A stretch of 24,101 nt of DNA from an uncultured Lachnospiraceae bacterium (GCA_910579615.1 CAJTUA010000034.1:1-24101); one strand, 5' to 3'. Positions 6,769 through 15,481 are shown, numbered from the stretch's first letter. Notes: generated from the sequence alone by a model not told the origin. A program made the numbers and translations.

Positions 6769-6855
6769 CAATACCTGTTCACTCCATGTTAAGATGTTCC
6801 AACAGCATCCGTCCCTGCAGCTGCCGCTTTCCTGTGTTTGCTTTTGTTTTCCCTT

Positions 6856-9006
6856 TTACTCCTTCGGTAAATACTCTTCCAGATAAGAATAATAATCCTC
6901 CGTAATAATCGCCGCCGAAATATTAAACTTATTCTTGACAATCGCTGAGACGGTTTTTACATAATCCTCCGGCAATTCCTCGTCCGTCAGCTTTGTTACT
7001 TCGCCATTCTTCGAATTGTACATTACCTTGTCCGTGATATAGCTCTTATTCGAGAACATGACAAGCGGCGCTGCGGTTGAGAAAATATCCTGCCCCATAA
7101 AAAGCCTTGAATCATATTCCACGCCAAACAGATTGAGCACGGTCGGCACAATATCCAGCGCCGAGCACGGTTTTTCTACCGTTACCGGTTCCATGCCCGG
7201 ACAATAGAGAATCAGATGGCTCTTGTACAGTTCAAAATTCTCCTCCACCTCATGGCCTGCCAGGTCATCGAGCGAGGATTTTTCCATTCCATACGGATAA
7301 TGGTCACCCGAGAGCACAATCACCGTGCGCTCGGCAACCCCTGCCTCCTCAAGCTGTGCGAGCAGATATTCCAGTGCCAGGTCAAGCTCCTTCTGCGCCG
7401 CAAGATATGCCTTCGCCTCCTCGCACAAACTAAGGTCGCGCACATAGTCGCGGTTCTTCACTGACATGGAATTGCCGCCCCAGTTGTATTCCATATGCCC
7501 GCTCACGGTCATATAGTAGGTGTGGAATGGCTCATCGCCAATATATTCCGGTATTGTGACCTCCATCATTTCAAGGTCGGATTCCGGCCAGGTCAGTTTC
7601 ACCTCAAGCCCTCCTCCCTTTGCGCCCTTGTAGTCGTATCCCATATTCGGGTGCGTCTGGTCGCGGTGGTAGTAGGTGTAGGTATGGTTGTGGTACGCCC
7701 GCGCGCTGTAGCCTAGGCGGCTAAACTGCCAGCCAAAGCCAAGCGGCATATAATGGTCCGCCGTCTTATAAAAGCTGTTTGTTCCGGTTGGAATCAACCC
7801 CGTGCACTCGACAAATTCCCCGTCGCTTGTGCTGGTCCACCACAGCGGTGTGTAATAATTCTCAAAATAAAAGCCCTCGTGCGTCATCTTGTAGAGCGTC
7901 GGCGTGATTTCCTCGTTGACCGCCCACTGTGAATAGCCCTCCGCCGTCAGCATGATCAGGTTGTAGCCCTCAAACATGCCCGTGTACTCATTTTTGTTCG
8001 TCGGAACCGAGCTTGCCATATAGGTATGCAGATTTTTGATGGTCTTTTTTGACTCGTTTTCCGCAAGCGCCGCAAAGTCAATGTTTAGCACATTCGGCGA
8101 GGTGTCAATCGGCGTTGGGGTCGGGGTAGGGGTAGGCGTCGGGGTTGGGGTCGGTTCCGGGGTTGCATCCGCCCGCGTTACCGGGGTCGGGGTCGGTATC
8201 GGCGTTGCACCTTCCGACGCTCCCGCTGTTGGTGTTGGTTCTGTACTCGGCTTCGCCGCGAACGCCGGGGTCGGGGTTCCCTCCAGCCCGATAAATACCA
8301 CGTCATCCAGGGAATCCCTGGAACCTTTGCCAAACACCTGCGCAATATCCTTTCTGGTCGAGGTCAGCACGCCGAGCTTTTCCATCGACAAATCCATCAC
8401 GAAATCTTTGTAATATAAATCATACGGCGTAAATGCTTCCTTCCCCGGAATTCTCAGCACAAGAATTGCCGCCACATAAAGCAGTGCCGCGCCCATGATA
8501 TGCATTGCTACCGCCTGCCATCCGCAGCGCGAAAGAGAAAGCTTTTCCTTCCGGTACAAAACAAGCAACGCAATGAGCGGGACAAAGTACAAAAAGATTG
8601 GGAGCAGCTGGGAAAGGATTCCTTTGACTGCCTGCATATAAAACTCCCCCACCGCATCCGCACCGTTTTCCTTGATGGAATTGACCGACAAAAACGCTTT
8701 AAAAATGTGCTCATACACTGTCTGTGTGGAATACCAGAGCGCTGCAAGTACCGTCAGCACAATCATGGCTGCCTTATTCCCTTTTTCCGGGAACAAATCG
8801 GTGAGCACAGAAAACAGCATCCCTGCCACCGCCGCGAACAGTACCGGGAAAACCAGGTTCCCGCTGATGTTTCGAAATACAAAAAAATGGAAAATCAGCT
8901 CACACCAGATGAGCACCACACACAGAAATGCTGCCCTCGCCCCCGCCATTTTCGCAATACCTTTTAAGTTGTTTTTTTCCTTATTTGTTCTTACTTTTTC
9001 CTGCAT
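6856..9006 (-). CDS. LTA synthase-like sulfatase-family membrane protein
   Basis: The 716-residue protein has about five N-terminal membrane segments (from ARAAFLCVVLIWCELIFHFF to MHIMGAALLYVAAILVL). An extracytoplasmic Pro/Thr linker follows, then an alkaline-phosphatase/sulfatase fold domain like LtaS, which polymerises glycerol-phosphate units from phosphatidylglycerol. The motif NLIMLTAEGYSQW supplies the first metal-binding acidic residue, WWTSTSDGEF contains the presumed nucleophilic threonine, and VIVLSGDHYPYG supplies the late Asp-His metal ligands. The frame is open to 9105, but that region overlaps the promoter at 9073-9101. The ATG at 9006 (MQEKVRTNKEK) is chosen, with AAAAGGA upstream; an alternative ATG is at 9018. 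The linker, (TP) repeats with Ala/Glu/Ser, is unusual for LtaS. Substrate could be LTA or another glycerol-phosphate glycan. It is divergent from an MraY-like gene. Confidence 0.88.
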   Translation of the reverse strand: MQEKVRTNKEKNNLKGIAKMAGARAAFLCVVLIWCELIFHFFVFRNISGNLVFPVLFAAVAGMLFSVLTDLFPEKGNKAAMIVLTVLAALWYSTQTVYEHIFKAFLSVNSIKENGADAVGEFYMQAVKGILSQLLPIFLYFVPLIALLVLYRKEKLSLSRCGWQAVAMHIMGAALLYVAAILVLRIPGKEAFTPYDLYYKDFVMDLSMEKLGVLTSTRKDIAQVFGKGSRDSLDDVVFIGLEGTPTPAFAAKPSTEPTPTAGASEGATPIPTPTPVTRADATPEPTPTPTPTPTPTPTPIDTSPNVLNIDFAALAENESKKTIKNLHTYMASSVPTNKNEYTGMFEGYNLIMLTAEGYSQWAVNEEITPTLYKMTHEGFYFENYYTPLWWTSTSDGEFVECTGLIPTGTNSFYKTADHYMPLGFGWQFSRLGYSARAYHNHTYTYYHRDQTHPNMGYDYKGAKGGGLEVKLTWPESDLEMMEVTIPEYIGDEPFHTYYMTVSGHMEYNWGGNSMSVKNRDYVRDLSLCEEAKAYLAAQKELDLALEYLLAQLEEAGVAERTVIVLSGDHYPYGMEKSSLDDLAGHEVEENFELYKSHLILYCPGMEPVTVEKPCSALDIVPTVLNLFGVEYDSRLFMGQDIFSTAAPLVMFSNKSYITDKVMYNSKNGEVTKLTDEELPEDYVKTVSAIVKNKFNISAAIITEDYYSYLEEYLPKE
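8111..8290 (-). repeat. Thr-Pro codon repeat with G4-forming template strand
   Basis: This segment encodes the Pro/Thr linker of the sulfatase-like protein, including about eight consecutive TP dipeptides. The plus (template) strand at 8117-8150 contains five GGGG runs separated mostly by two bases, with two more at 8183-8192. That is a canonical G-quadruplex motif inside a hexanucleotide GGGGTN-type repeat. Confidence 0.8.
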
Positions 9007-9072
9007 TCTTATCCCCATCCTTTTTCTTACAATTCTTTTGCAAAGGCGGAATGTAAATTTCGCCCACCCGCT

Positions 9073-9101
9073 ATCATAGCATAATACGCCAAAAGATGCA
9101 A
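9073..9101 (-). promoter_or_regulatory. Promoter of the LTA-synthase-like gene
   Basis: On the minus strand, TTGCAT (9101-9096), 17 bases and TATGAT (9078-9073) predict transcription from about 9066 and a 60-base leader. This placement argues against the upstream start at 9105. Confidence 0.65.
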
Positions 9102-9243
9102 TCATCTGACACCGAAAAAAATCTTACATTTTTCTGTCTCTTTTCTCTCTTTTTTCGACACGCACAGCACCTGCTGCCGTCAGAAACCGTCAGAAAACAA
9201 ATACATTTTGCGTATTTTCAATGGAAAAAACGAAATTCCTCGC

Positions 9244-9272
9244 TATACAAATCCAAAATTTTGTAGTAAAAT
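9244..9272 (+). promoter_or_regulatory. Promoter of the MraY-like gene
   Basis: TATACA (9244-9249), a 17-base spacer and TAAAAT (9267-9272) lie 60 bases before the start codon, back to back with the sulfatase-gene promoter. The 140 bases between the two promoters are pyrimidine-rich and include two copies of CCGTCAGAAA in direct repeat, but no recognised operator. Confidence 0.5.
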
Positions 9273-9332
9273 AGACAACATAACATAACCTATGGATAAG
9301 CACTATGTCTATAGGAAGGAACGGAGGCTGCT

Positions 9333-10313
9333 ATGCTGTACTTATTATTTTCGGATTCTGCCGCGAAATGGATTGCCTTTTTCGGACTTGTTCTGGCGTT
9401 TTTACTGACATGTTTCCTGCTCAAAACGCTTCAGAATATTTTGCCGCGTGACGGTGGACGTGCCTTCGCGGTCAACGGTGCTCTTTCGCAGGGAAAACCG
9501 CGCGGTGCGGGCATTGTTTTTGTCCTTGTCTTCTGCGTGATGTCGCTGCTTTTTGTCCCGTTTGAAAAGGAGCTTTTCAAGGAGCTTGCCATCTACCTGA
9601 TTATGCTCGCCGCCGCGATGTTGAGCGGTTACCTCGACGACAGCTCCAAAACGCCATGGGGGGAATACAAAAAAGGGCTGATTGACCTTGTGATTGCGTT
9701 TGTATGCGCCTATTCCTACGTCAATTATAACGGGTCGGATATGACAATCATTCTTTCCGGCACTACCTTTACTTTGCCTAAAATAGTTTATATTATTCTG
9801 GCAATGATTTTAATTTGGATTTCCATCAATGTCACGAACTGCACGGACGGCGTTGACGGGCTCTGCGGCAGCGTCGCGATTATCTCGCTGATGTCGTTTT
9901 TCGTTCTGTTCCGCAGCGTTCTTTCGAATGCAATGTACGGTCAGCTCTGCCTTTTGATGGTCATCTGCCTGCTCGGCTATCTCTGGTTCAACGCCTCGCC
10001 GAGCAAGCTTTTGATGGGGGATGCCGGCTCAAGGGCTCTCGGTCTTTTGATGGCGTTACTCTCCTTAAAATCCGGCCGCCCGCTGGTTTATCTCATATTC
10101 TGCCTCGTTTTCCTTGTGGACGGGGGCATCGGTTTGGTGAAGGTGGCGCTGCTTCGCTTCCTCAAAATCAAGATTCTCAAGAATACCCGCACGCCGCTGC
10201 ATGACCATGCGCGCAAAAATGCAGGCTGGTCCGACACCCAGACGGTATTCCGTTTCCTGATTCTCCAGACTGTGCTCTCCTGCGCATATCTGTATGTGGT
10301 TATGTACCAGTAG
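9333..10313 (+). CDS. MraY-like phospho-sugar transferase (glycosyltransferase family 4)
   Basis: The 326-residue polytopic membrane protein belongs to the polyprenyl-phosphate phospho-aminosugar transferase family (MraY/WecA/TagO). Seen in order are SQGKPRGAG (52-60), the catalytic GYLDD with Asp102-Asp103, NCTDGVDGL (169-177), LLMGDAGSRALG (226-237) and a C-terminal TPLHDHARKNAGWSDTQ (287-303). The last motif (PLH.H...GWS.TQ..FRF) resembles MraY rather than WecA or TagO. GGAGG six bases before the ATG fixes the start. It is not in a division/cell-wall cluster, so it is probably a paralogue acting on undecaprenyl phosphate with a UDP-linked muramyl or related substrate; the substrate is inferred. 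The divergent LTA-synthase-like neighbour fits a cell-envelope role. Confidence 0.88.
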   Translation: MLYLLFSDSAAKWIAFFGLVLAFLLTCFLLKTLQNILPRDGGRAFAVNGALSQGKPRGAGIVFVLVFCVMSLLFVPFEKELFKELAIYLIMLAAAMLSGYLDDSSKTPWGEYKKGLIDLVIAFVCAYSYVNYNGSDMTIILSGTTFTLPKIVYIILAMILIWISINVTNCTDGVDGLCGSVAIISLMSFFVLFRSVLSNAMYGQLCLLMVICLLGYLWFNASPSKLLMGDAGSRALGLLMALLSLKSGRPLVYLIFCLVFLVDGGIGLVKVALLRFLKIKILKNTRTPLHDHARKNAGWSDTQTVFRFLILQTVLSCAYLYVVMYQ

Positions 10314-10410
10314 GCATCCCGGAATGCTTCCAGATTTTGGCGTTGGGTGTATAGGGTGTTGATAAAGGCTTTTACCAGAAAGCAGACACGGGAATAGAAA
10401 CGAGGTTTTT

Positions 10411-11346
10411 ATGGATATCAACTACGAATTATACAAGGTTTTTTACCATGTCGCAAAAACACTGAGCTTTTCCGAAGCGGCGGGTATCCTCTTCATCTCA
10501 CAGTCCGCCGTGAGCCAGTCCATCAAGGTTTTGGAAAAACGGCTTGATGTAAGTTTGTTTACCCGCAGCACAAAACGGGTTGCTTTAACGAAGGAAGGGG
10601 AGCTTTTGTTTAAACACATCGAACCCGCCGTCAACCTGATTGACCGCGGGGAGAGCCAGCTCCTTTCCTCCGCAAAAACGGGCAGCGTCCAACTGCGCAT
10701 CGCCGCAAGTGATACCATCTGCCGCTACTATTTGGTTCCTTATTTAAAACATTTCCATCTCCTCTACCCAGATGTCCATCTGCGTGTCATCAACGGTACC
10801 TCGCTGCGCTGTGCCGAGCTTTTAGAGGCAGGGGAAGCAGACCTTATCGTTGCAAATTCGCCAAACCCGGCGTTGACGAATACAATGAGGCTTCATGAGG
10901 TCAAGACCTTTTTTGACGTTTTCATCGCCAACCCTGAGTATTTTCCGCTTGGCGGCAGGCGGCTTTCCCTGAAAGACTTGCAGCAGCTCCCGATTCTCAT
11001 GCTCAGCAAGCGCTCCACGACAAGTGTATTTTTACATAATCTCTTCCTGCAGCATTCCCTCGAATTAGCGCCCGCCATCGAGCTAAGCAGCAACGACCTC
11101 TTAATTGACTTTGCGCGCATCGGGCTTGGCATCGCCTTTGTTCCGGACTTCTGCGTTGCGGGTGCAAACCGAAACGGCCTGGTTCTCTTAGAAACCAACG
11201 AACCCATGCCGGAGCGCAAACTTATCGCCGCCTGCGACGGCACACTGCCCCTTCCGGAACCGGCAGACCATTTTATCCGCCTGCTAGAACATGATATAAA
11301 GCCTTCCTGCAGCGCCCCGGAAAACGGGGATGGAAGCGAAAAATAA
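10411..11346 (+). CDS. LysR-family transcriptional regulator
   Basis: This is a 311-residue protein with an N-terminal winged helix-turn-helix (about residues 3-60): YELYKVFYHVAKTLSFSEAA, then LFISQSAVSQSIKVLEKRLD and LFTRSTKRVALTKEGELLF. A periplasmic-binding-protein-like effector domain follows from about residue 92. The length is typical of LysR regulators. The ATG is preceded by GAGG five bases upstream. It ends 164 bases before tldD in the same orientation, and a separate promoter lies in between. LysR proteins usually act on adjacent or divergent genes, so regulation of tldD/tldE is possible but unproven. The last 15 residues are Ser/Glu/Gly-rich and probably disordered. The effector is unknown. 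Spacer 10314-10410 holds no clear promoter. Confidence 0.95.
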   Translation: MDINYELYKVFYHVAKTLSFSEAAGILFISQSAVSQSIKVLEKRLDVSLFTRSTKRVALTKEGELLFKHIEPAVNLIDRGESQLLSSAKTGSVQLRIAASDTICRYYLVPYLKHFHLLYPDVHLRVINGTSLRCAELLEAGEADLIVANSPNPALTNTMRLHEVKTFFDVFIANPEYFPLGGRRLSLKDLQQLPILMLSKRSTTSVFLHNLFLQHSLELAPAIELSSNDLLIDFARIGLGIAFVPDFCVAGANRNGLVLLETNEPMPERKLIAACDGTLPLPEPADHFIRLLEHDIKPSCSAPENGDGSEK

Positions 11347-11398
11347 GCATCACCTCATGGACAGGGCACAAAACAGCGGAATATTATACGGAAATATA

Positions 11399-11432
11399 TT
11401 GCAATTCAAAATAGTCTATGTTATCATATAAT
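11399..11432 (+). promoter_or_regulatory. Promoter of tldD
   Basis: TTGCAA (11399-11404), 17 bases and TATCAT (11422-11427) overlap a second option, TTCAAA (11405-11410) with TATAAT (11427-11432) at spacing 16. Either gives a leader of about 70 bases before the ATG at 11511. Confidence 0.6.
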
Positions 11433-11510
11433 CATCCGTACCGGAACATCTTCCGGCACATAATAACGCGGGCTTGGCAGCGCCCTTCCCGCAGAAATGA
11501 GGTTTTAAAG

Positions 11511-12896
11511 ATGTTAGAAGATTTTATTTCAGGCAAGAAATCCCTCTTTGCTTCGGGCGTACACACCGAGCTAAGGGCACAGGAAAACCGCCAGAGGCGT
11601 GTCAGCTTAGTCCAGGGCAACTTAACCGCAAACGTCCGCACGGAAACCTCCGGTGTCTGCGCAAGAGTTTACAAAAACGGCGTTTACGGCTTCTCCTCCA
11701 CCGCGCAGTGCAACGCGGCTGCAGCCGAGTCGGTATTGAATGCCGCAACCGAAAACGCGGCATTTATGGACCGCCACATCAACAAAGGAAAGGCTCTGTT
11801 CCCGCCACTTTCTTCCGGGACACTCCCGCCAAAAAAGAATATCTGCGACACACAGCAAAAAGCATATGTTGACTTCATCAAGGAAGTGGACGCCTATATC
11901 GTCTCTAAATATCCAAAACTTTCCAGCCGTTCCGTCATTATGTCCGAGGATTCCATGGACAAGATTTTATGCACCTCGGATGGCTTCGACGGACACATCA
12001 CGTCCCCGAGAAGCTACATCTACATATTTATGAATACGGAAACCGACGCCGGTGTTCCGCTTGAGCTTTTTAAGCCGGTGGGCGGCTTTGGCAATTTCCT
12101 TGAAAATTTTGATGACCCGAAAAAGCTTTATGCACAAATCGACGCCCTCTATGAGCGTCTGATGAAAAAGCGGGAGGGCGTTTACGCCGAGGCAGGCTAC
12201 AAGACCGTTGTGCTCGGCGGGGTGCTTGCGGGCATGCTCGCACATGAGGCAGTCGGCCACACGGTGGAGGCGGACCTTGTACTCGGCGGCTCCGTTGCCG
12301 GTCCAAACCTGAACAAACGCGTCGGCTCTGAGCTTGTCAGCCTTGTGGATTTCGCGCATACTGCTTTCGGTAAGCAGGCTCCGTTGCCGGTATGGCTCGA
12401 CGACGAGGGCACCCCGGCGGAGGACGCTGTCATTATCAAGGACGGTATTCTGACTGGCTACATGAACAGCCGCGAGAGTGCTGCGCATTTTAACATGAAG
12501 CCGCTCGGCAACGCGCGCGCCTGGAGCTTTTCGGACGAGCCTCTGATTCGTATGCGCAACACCGCTGTCCTTCCGGGCAAGGACAAGCTTGAGGACATCA
12601 TCGCCTCGGTGGACGATGGCTATTACCTGCTTGATACGAACAACGGCCAGGCGGATACCACCGGCGAGTTCATGTTCGGCGTATGCTTTGGCTATGAGAT
12701 TAAAAATGGCAAGCTCGCGCGCCCGATTCTGGATACCACCATCTCCGGCGTTGCATTTGACATGCTAAAGACGGTTGATATGGTATCGGATACGGTAACC
12801 TGGTCAAGCTCCGGCTTCTGTGGCAAAAAACAGCCGATGCCGGTGGGGCTTGGCGGTCCGGCACTCCGCTGCAAGGTAATGATTGGCGGGCGCTAA
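11511..12896 (+). CDS. tldD: TldD-family metalloprotease subunit
   Basis: The 461-residue protein is the catalytic subunit of the TldD/TldE (PmbA) peptidase, which in Proteobacteria cleaves unfolded peptides, matures microcin B17 and degrades CcdA. The zinc motif HEAVGH (HExxxH, His245, Glu246, His250) is intact, within GGVLAGMLAHEAVGHTVEAD. The C-terminal region with TTISGVAFDMLKTVDMVSDT and the glycine-rich end GGPALRC is typical. The ATG at 11511 (MLEDFISGKK) has GAGG eight bases upstream; the frame opens at 11418, but the extra residues lie over the promoter. The length matches the family. The partner subunit tldE follows 163 bases downstream, and a LysR regulator lies upstream. Physiological substrate here is unknown; no RiPP precursor is visible in the window. 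Confidence 0.93.
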   Translation: MLEDFISGKKSLFASGVHTELRAQENRQRRVSLVQGNLTANVRTETSGVCARVYKNGVYGFSSTAQCNAAAAESVLNAATENAAFMDRHINKGKALFPPLSSGTLPPKKNICDTQQKAYVDFIKEVDAYIVSKYPKLSSRSVIMSEDSMDKILCTSDGFDGHITSPRSYIYIFMNTETDAGVPLELFKPVGGFGNFLENFDDPKKLYAQIDALYERLMKKREGVYAEAGYKTVVLGGVLAGMLAHEAVGHTVEADLVLGGSVAGPNLNKRVGSELVSLVDFAHTAFGKQAPLPVWLDDEGTPAEDAVIIKDGILTGYMNSRESAAHFNMKPLGNARAWSFSDEPLIRMRNTAVLPGKDKLEDIIASVDDGYYLLDTNNGQADTTGEFMFGVCFGYEIKNGKLARPILDTTISGVAFDMLKTVDMVSDTVTWSSSGFCGKKQPMPVGLGGPALRCKVMIGGR

Positions 12897-12930
12897 ACAC
12901 TCCGCATATATGGAGTGAAAAACAGCATCT

Positions 12931-12959
12931 TCCCGCACACAACCTACGTGGGATTTTTT
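12931..12959 (+). terminator. Terminator-like hairpin between tldD and tldE
   Basis: TCCC-(G)-CAC pairs with GTG-GGA around an 9-base loop and is followed by six T residues (12954-12959). With one bulge and a short stem it would be weak, perhaps trimming tldE expression relative to tldD. A further small dyad, CACTCC with GGAGTG (12898-12917), precedes it. Confidence 0.4.
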
Positions 12960-13059
12960 AAGAGCAGATTTGCAAAAGCGCAAATTGGCAGATATCAAAT
13001 GCCACTGCTTGAAAAACATGTCCGAAGGGAAGACGCAGGACGATAAATGGAGGATATTT

Positions 13060-14358
13060 ATGGAAGATTTAAAGCTGATTGCTTCTAAGGTAAGGGAAGC
13101 GCTGATAAAAGAAGGGGCACAAAAGGCACAGTACACCGCTGCGGAGAAGATAACGCACGAGTTCAATGTGGATGGCGGCGAGTTTTCCCTGTTCCGCACG
13201 ATGTTCGACAATTCCCTTTCCTTAACGGCATTTAAGGACAACAAAAAGGGTACCATCGCAATCAACAAATTTGATGACGGCGCGATTGCCGCCGCCGCGT
13301 CCGACTGTATCAAATCCGCGGATTCCGGCATTGCCGATTCCGCCTACGACATTGCCCCAAAACAGGAGAACGCGGTGTTTCATGAGGGTGCATACGAACC
13401 GGATGTTGATAAATTTTTTGAGCGCACCCGGGAGCTGATGGCCGACATTAAGGCGCGCCACCCAAAGATTCTCATGGAACAGATGATTGTGCAGCATGTC
13501 AAAACCCATTCACTCTACCAGAATACGAACGGCACGGAGTTTGAGACCTTCAAGGGAAATTATATGGTGGAGCTGATGTTTTCTGCCCACGAGGGTGATG
13601 CGACCACCTCGTTCTTTGGCAGCTACATCAACACCGCGTCACTTGACACGCCATTTATTGAGCTTGGCTCGATTGAAAAGGATTTGACGGATGTGGAGGC
13701 GCAGCTTGTCACCGTTCCACTTTCCGGGAAATTTGAGGGTGTTGCCGTTTTGACCCCGTCAAGCCTGAGCGAATTCCTCTACTCCGCCTTAAACAATTTT
13801 GTTACCGACAATGTCATCCTCGAAAAGACAAGCATCTGGCTTGATAAGCTTGGTAAGCAGGTTGCCGACCCGCGCATTACCATCCGGTTTGCGCCGCACG
13901 ATGCGCGCGTTGTCTGCGGAGAGCGCTATACCGCCGACGGTTTCCTCTCTGAAGACTACGAGATTATCAAGGATGGTGTGCTGCAAAGCTTTATGCTGAA
14001 TCTTTACACCGCGAACAAGACCGGATATGCACATGCGCCGAACTCTTCCTTTAACATCATCATGGAAAGCGGCGACACTGCCCTTTCCGATGTGATTTCC
14101 GGGATTCAAAGGGGCATTTTGGTCGGCAGATTTTCCGGCGGACAGCCGGGCACGAACGGCGATTTCTCCGGCGTGGCAAAGAACAGCTTCCTGATTGAAG
14201 ACGGAAAAATTGTGGGGGCAGTCAGCGAGACAATGATTAGCGGCAATCTCGCCGATATGCTGAACAATCTTGTTTCCGTCTCAAAGGAAACTGTCTCGGA
14301 TGGTACGTCCGTGCTGCCGTACATGGCATTTGGCGGTTTTACCGTTTCCGGGAAATAG
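13060..14358 (+). CDS. pmbA: TldE/PmbA-family non-catalytic partner subunit
   Basis: This 432-residue protein belongs to the same fold family as TldD but lacks the HExxxH motif, as expected for the TldE/PmbA subunit that forms the heterodimeric peptidase with TldD. Family features include the central LVTVPLSGKFEGVAVLTPSS region, RYTADGFLSEDYEIIKDGVL, and the C-terminal SGGQPGTNGDFSGVAKNSFL with DGKIVGAVSETMISGNLADM. The start at 13060 has GGAGG six bases upstream; the frame opens earlier at 12970 without a ribosome site. It probably shares transcription with tldD, modulated by the hairpin at 12931-12959, and ends 2 bases before a strong terminator. The gene appears intact. Confidence 0.92.
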   Translation: MEDLKLIASKVREALIKEGAQKAQYTAAEKITHEFNVDGGEFSLFRTMFDNSLSLTAFKDNKKGTIAINKFDDGAIAAAASDCIKSADSGIADSAYDIAPKQENAVFHEGAYEPDVDKFFERTRELMADIKARHPKILMEQMIVQHVKTHSLYQNTNGTEFETFKGNYMVELMFSAHEGDATTSFFGSYINTASLDTPFIELGSIEKDLTDVEAQLVTVPLSGKFEGVAVLTPSSLSEFLYSALNNFVTDNVILEKTSIWLDKLGKQVADPRITIRFAPHDARVVCGERYTADGFLSEDYEIIKDGVLQSFMLNLYTANKTGYAHAPNSSFNIIMESGDTALSDVISGIQRGILVGRFSGGQPGTNGDFSGVAKNSFLIEDGKIVGAVSETMISGNLADMLNNLVSVSKETVSDGTSVLPYMAFGGFTVSGK

Positions 14359-14360
14359 TG

Positions 14361-14406
14361 GGCATGAAAAAAAGAAGCATCCGCGGATGCTTCTTTTTTT
14401 CATGCC
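14361..14406. terminator. Bidirectional terminator, perfect 46-bp palindrome
   Basis: The 23-base half ends in a run of seven A plus GAAGCATCCG and is followed by its exact complement, CGGATGCTTC plus seven T. This places a U-tract on both strands. It lies between the convergent ends of tldE (plus) and the transglutaminase-like gene (minus) and serves both. Confidence 0.95.
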
Positions 14407-14427
14407 ATCAGCTTTCACTGCGTCTTT

Positions 14428-15276
14428 TTAATGATAATACTTCACTGAGGTGTAATCGTCTGCTTTCTTCTTCATCGTGTAGGATACGCCTGCCTGGTAG
14501 TAAGCAATGTCCGAGGTGACATCAATCACATACCACACGTCCTTGTCTGCGTCGTAAACCTCATTCCATGCATGAAGCGTGCTGATTGCCGGGGTGTAGC
14601 CTGTTACAACCTTTGCTGTAATCCCCTGGCTGCGCAGCATCGCCGCAAACAGGGAAGAAATATCGTAGCAGATGCCCATTTTGTCAGCGTAGGTCTGGCT
14701 GACACTCGGGATATACCCCGTCGTCGCGCGCACCGTATCAACCTTCGCATAATCGTAGGTATAGTTCGCTACCAGATACTTGTAAATCGCCGTGATTTTT
14801 TTCGTGTCAGTCGTACATTTCTGGCAAAGGTTCCCTGCCTTCTTGACTGCCTTTTCCTTTGTCTCGTAGTCAACGATAATGTTCGGGTTGGTAAATACAA
14901 CCGTTTCATCCTCAAGCTCAATCTCCATCGTTGTCGAATAAATCACGCTGTATTTCGTCCCGGAAATATTTTTGCAGATGCGGATTTTATATTCTCCGTT
15001 GCCGAGCGTAAGCGGAATCACTTCCGTCACGACACCACTGCTCAGATAATATTTGTAATCCACACCGTCCTTCGATACCATGACGACAATCTTCGCTTCC
15101 TCCGTATTATCGTACACAACATTGAAGGTTCCGTTCCCGTTGTCCGTTACCGAGGTTTCTGTTTTTTCTTTCTCCTCCGTTTTCTCTTCTGCCGCCAACG
15201 CCTTATCCGCCGCCATTCCCGCAAACGAAAGCGCGAATATAAGCATCGCGCAGAACATCAGCCACCTTTTTTTCAT
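14428..15276 (-). CDS. Secreted transglutaminase-like domain protein
   Basis: The 282-residue exported protein has a signal peptide (MKKRWLMFCAMLIFALSFAG, likely cleaved near AADKALAA), an acidic Glu/Lys/Thr linker, a beta-rich middle domain (about 45-125) and a C-terminal transglutaminase-like (cysteine-protease fold) domain. The catalytic triad is visible: Cys203 in MGICYDISSLF, His235 in LHAWNEVY and Asp252 in YVIDVTSD. AGGAGG seven bases before the ATG at 15276 fixes the start. A signal peptide without an obvious LPXTG motif suggests a secreted or wall-associated enzyme. Family members cleave or crosslink peptides, but the substrate is unknown. It lies 206 bases downstream of pilT in the same orientation, possibly as a read-through partner. 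Confidence 0.9.
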   Translation of the reverse strand: MKKRWLMFCAMLIFALSFAGMAADKALAAEEKTEEKEKTETSVTDNGNGTFNVVYDNTEEAKIVVMVSKDGVDYKYYLSSGVVTEVIPLTLGNGEYKIRICKNISGTKYSVIYSTTMEIELEDETVVFTNPNIIVDYETKEKAVKKAGNLCQKCTTDTKKITAIYKYLVANYTYDYAKVDTVRATTGYIPSVSQTYADKMGICYDISSLFAAMLRSQGITAKVVTGYTPAISTLHAWNEVYDADKDVWYVIDVTSDIAYYQAGVSYTMKKKADDYTSVKYYH

Positions 15277-15420
15277 GCGCACACCTCCTGTTCTGGTTTT
15301 TGCATCTGCCTTTTTTGGCATATCGTTTTTTGGTTCCACATCTTAAATCTCTTCTTTTGTCGCTTCCTTTATCTGTAGCCACAGACAGCAGGCGCTGCCT
15401 GCGGGTACATTCTTTGCAAT

Positions 15421-15453
15421 ACCGTGCCGCCCTTTTGCGGGAAACGGCACGGT
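15421..15453 (-). terminator. Hairpin downstream of pilT
   Basis: Nine-base arms ACCGTGCCG and CGGCACGGT enclose a 15-base loop with an inner CCC/GGG pairing. It starts 29 bases past the pilT stop. There is no T-run on the minus strand, so it may protect or attenuate the transcript rather than end it. A further dyad, GCAGGC-GCT-GCCTGC, occurs nearby (15388-15402). The rest of 15277-15481 shows no convincing promoter. Confidence 0.4.
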
Positions 15454-15481
15454 TGCCTGCCAATGCAGCACAGGATGCTTC

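Noticed and set aside
9007..9105. A 33-residue N-terminal extension of the LTA-synthase-like protein
   Set aside because: The region contains the gene's best promoter (9073-9101), so the extension would lie upstream of transcription.
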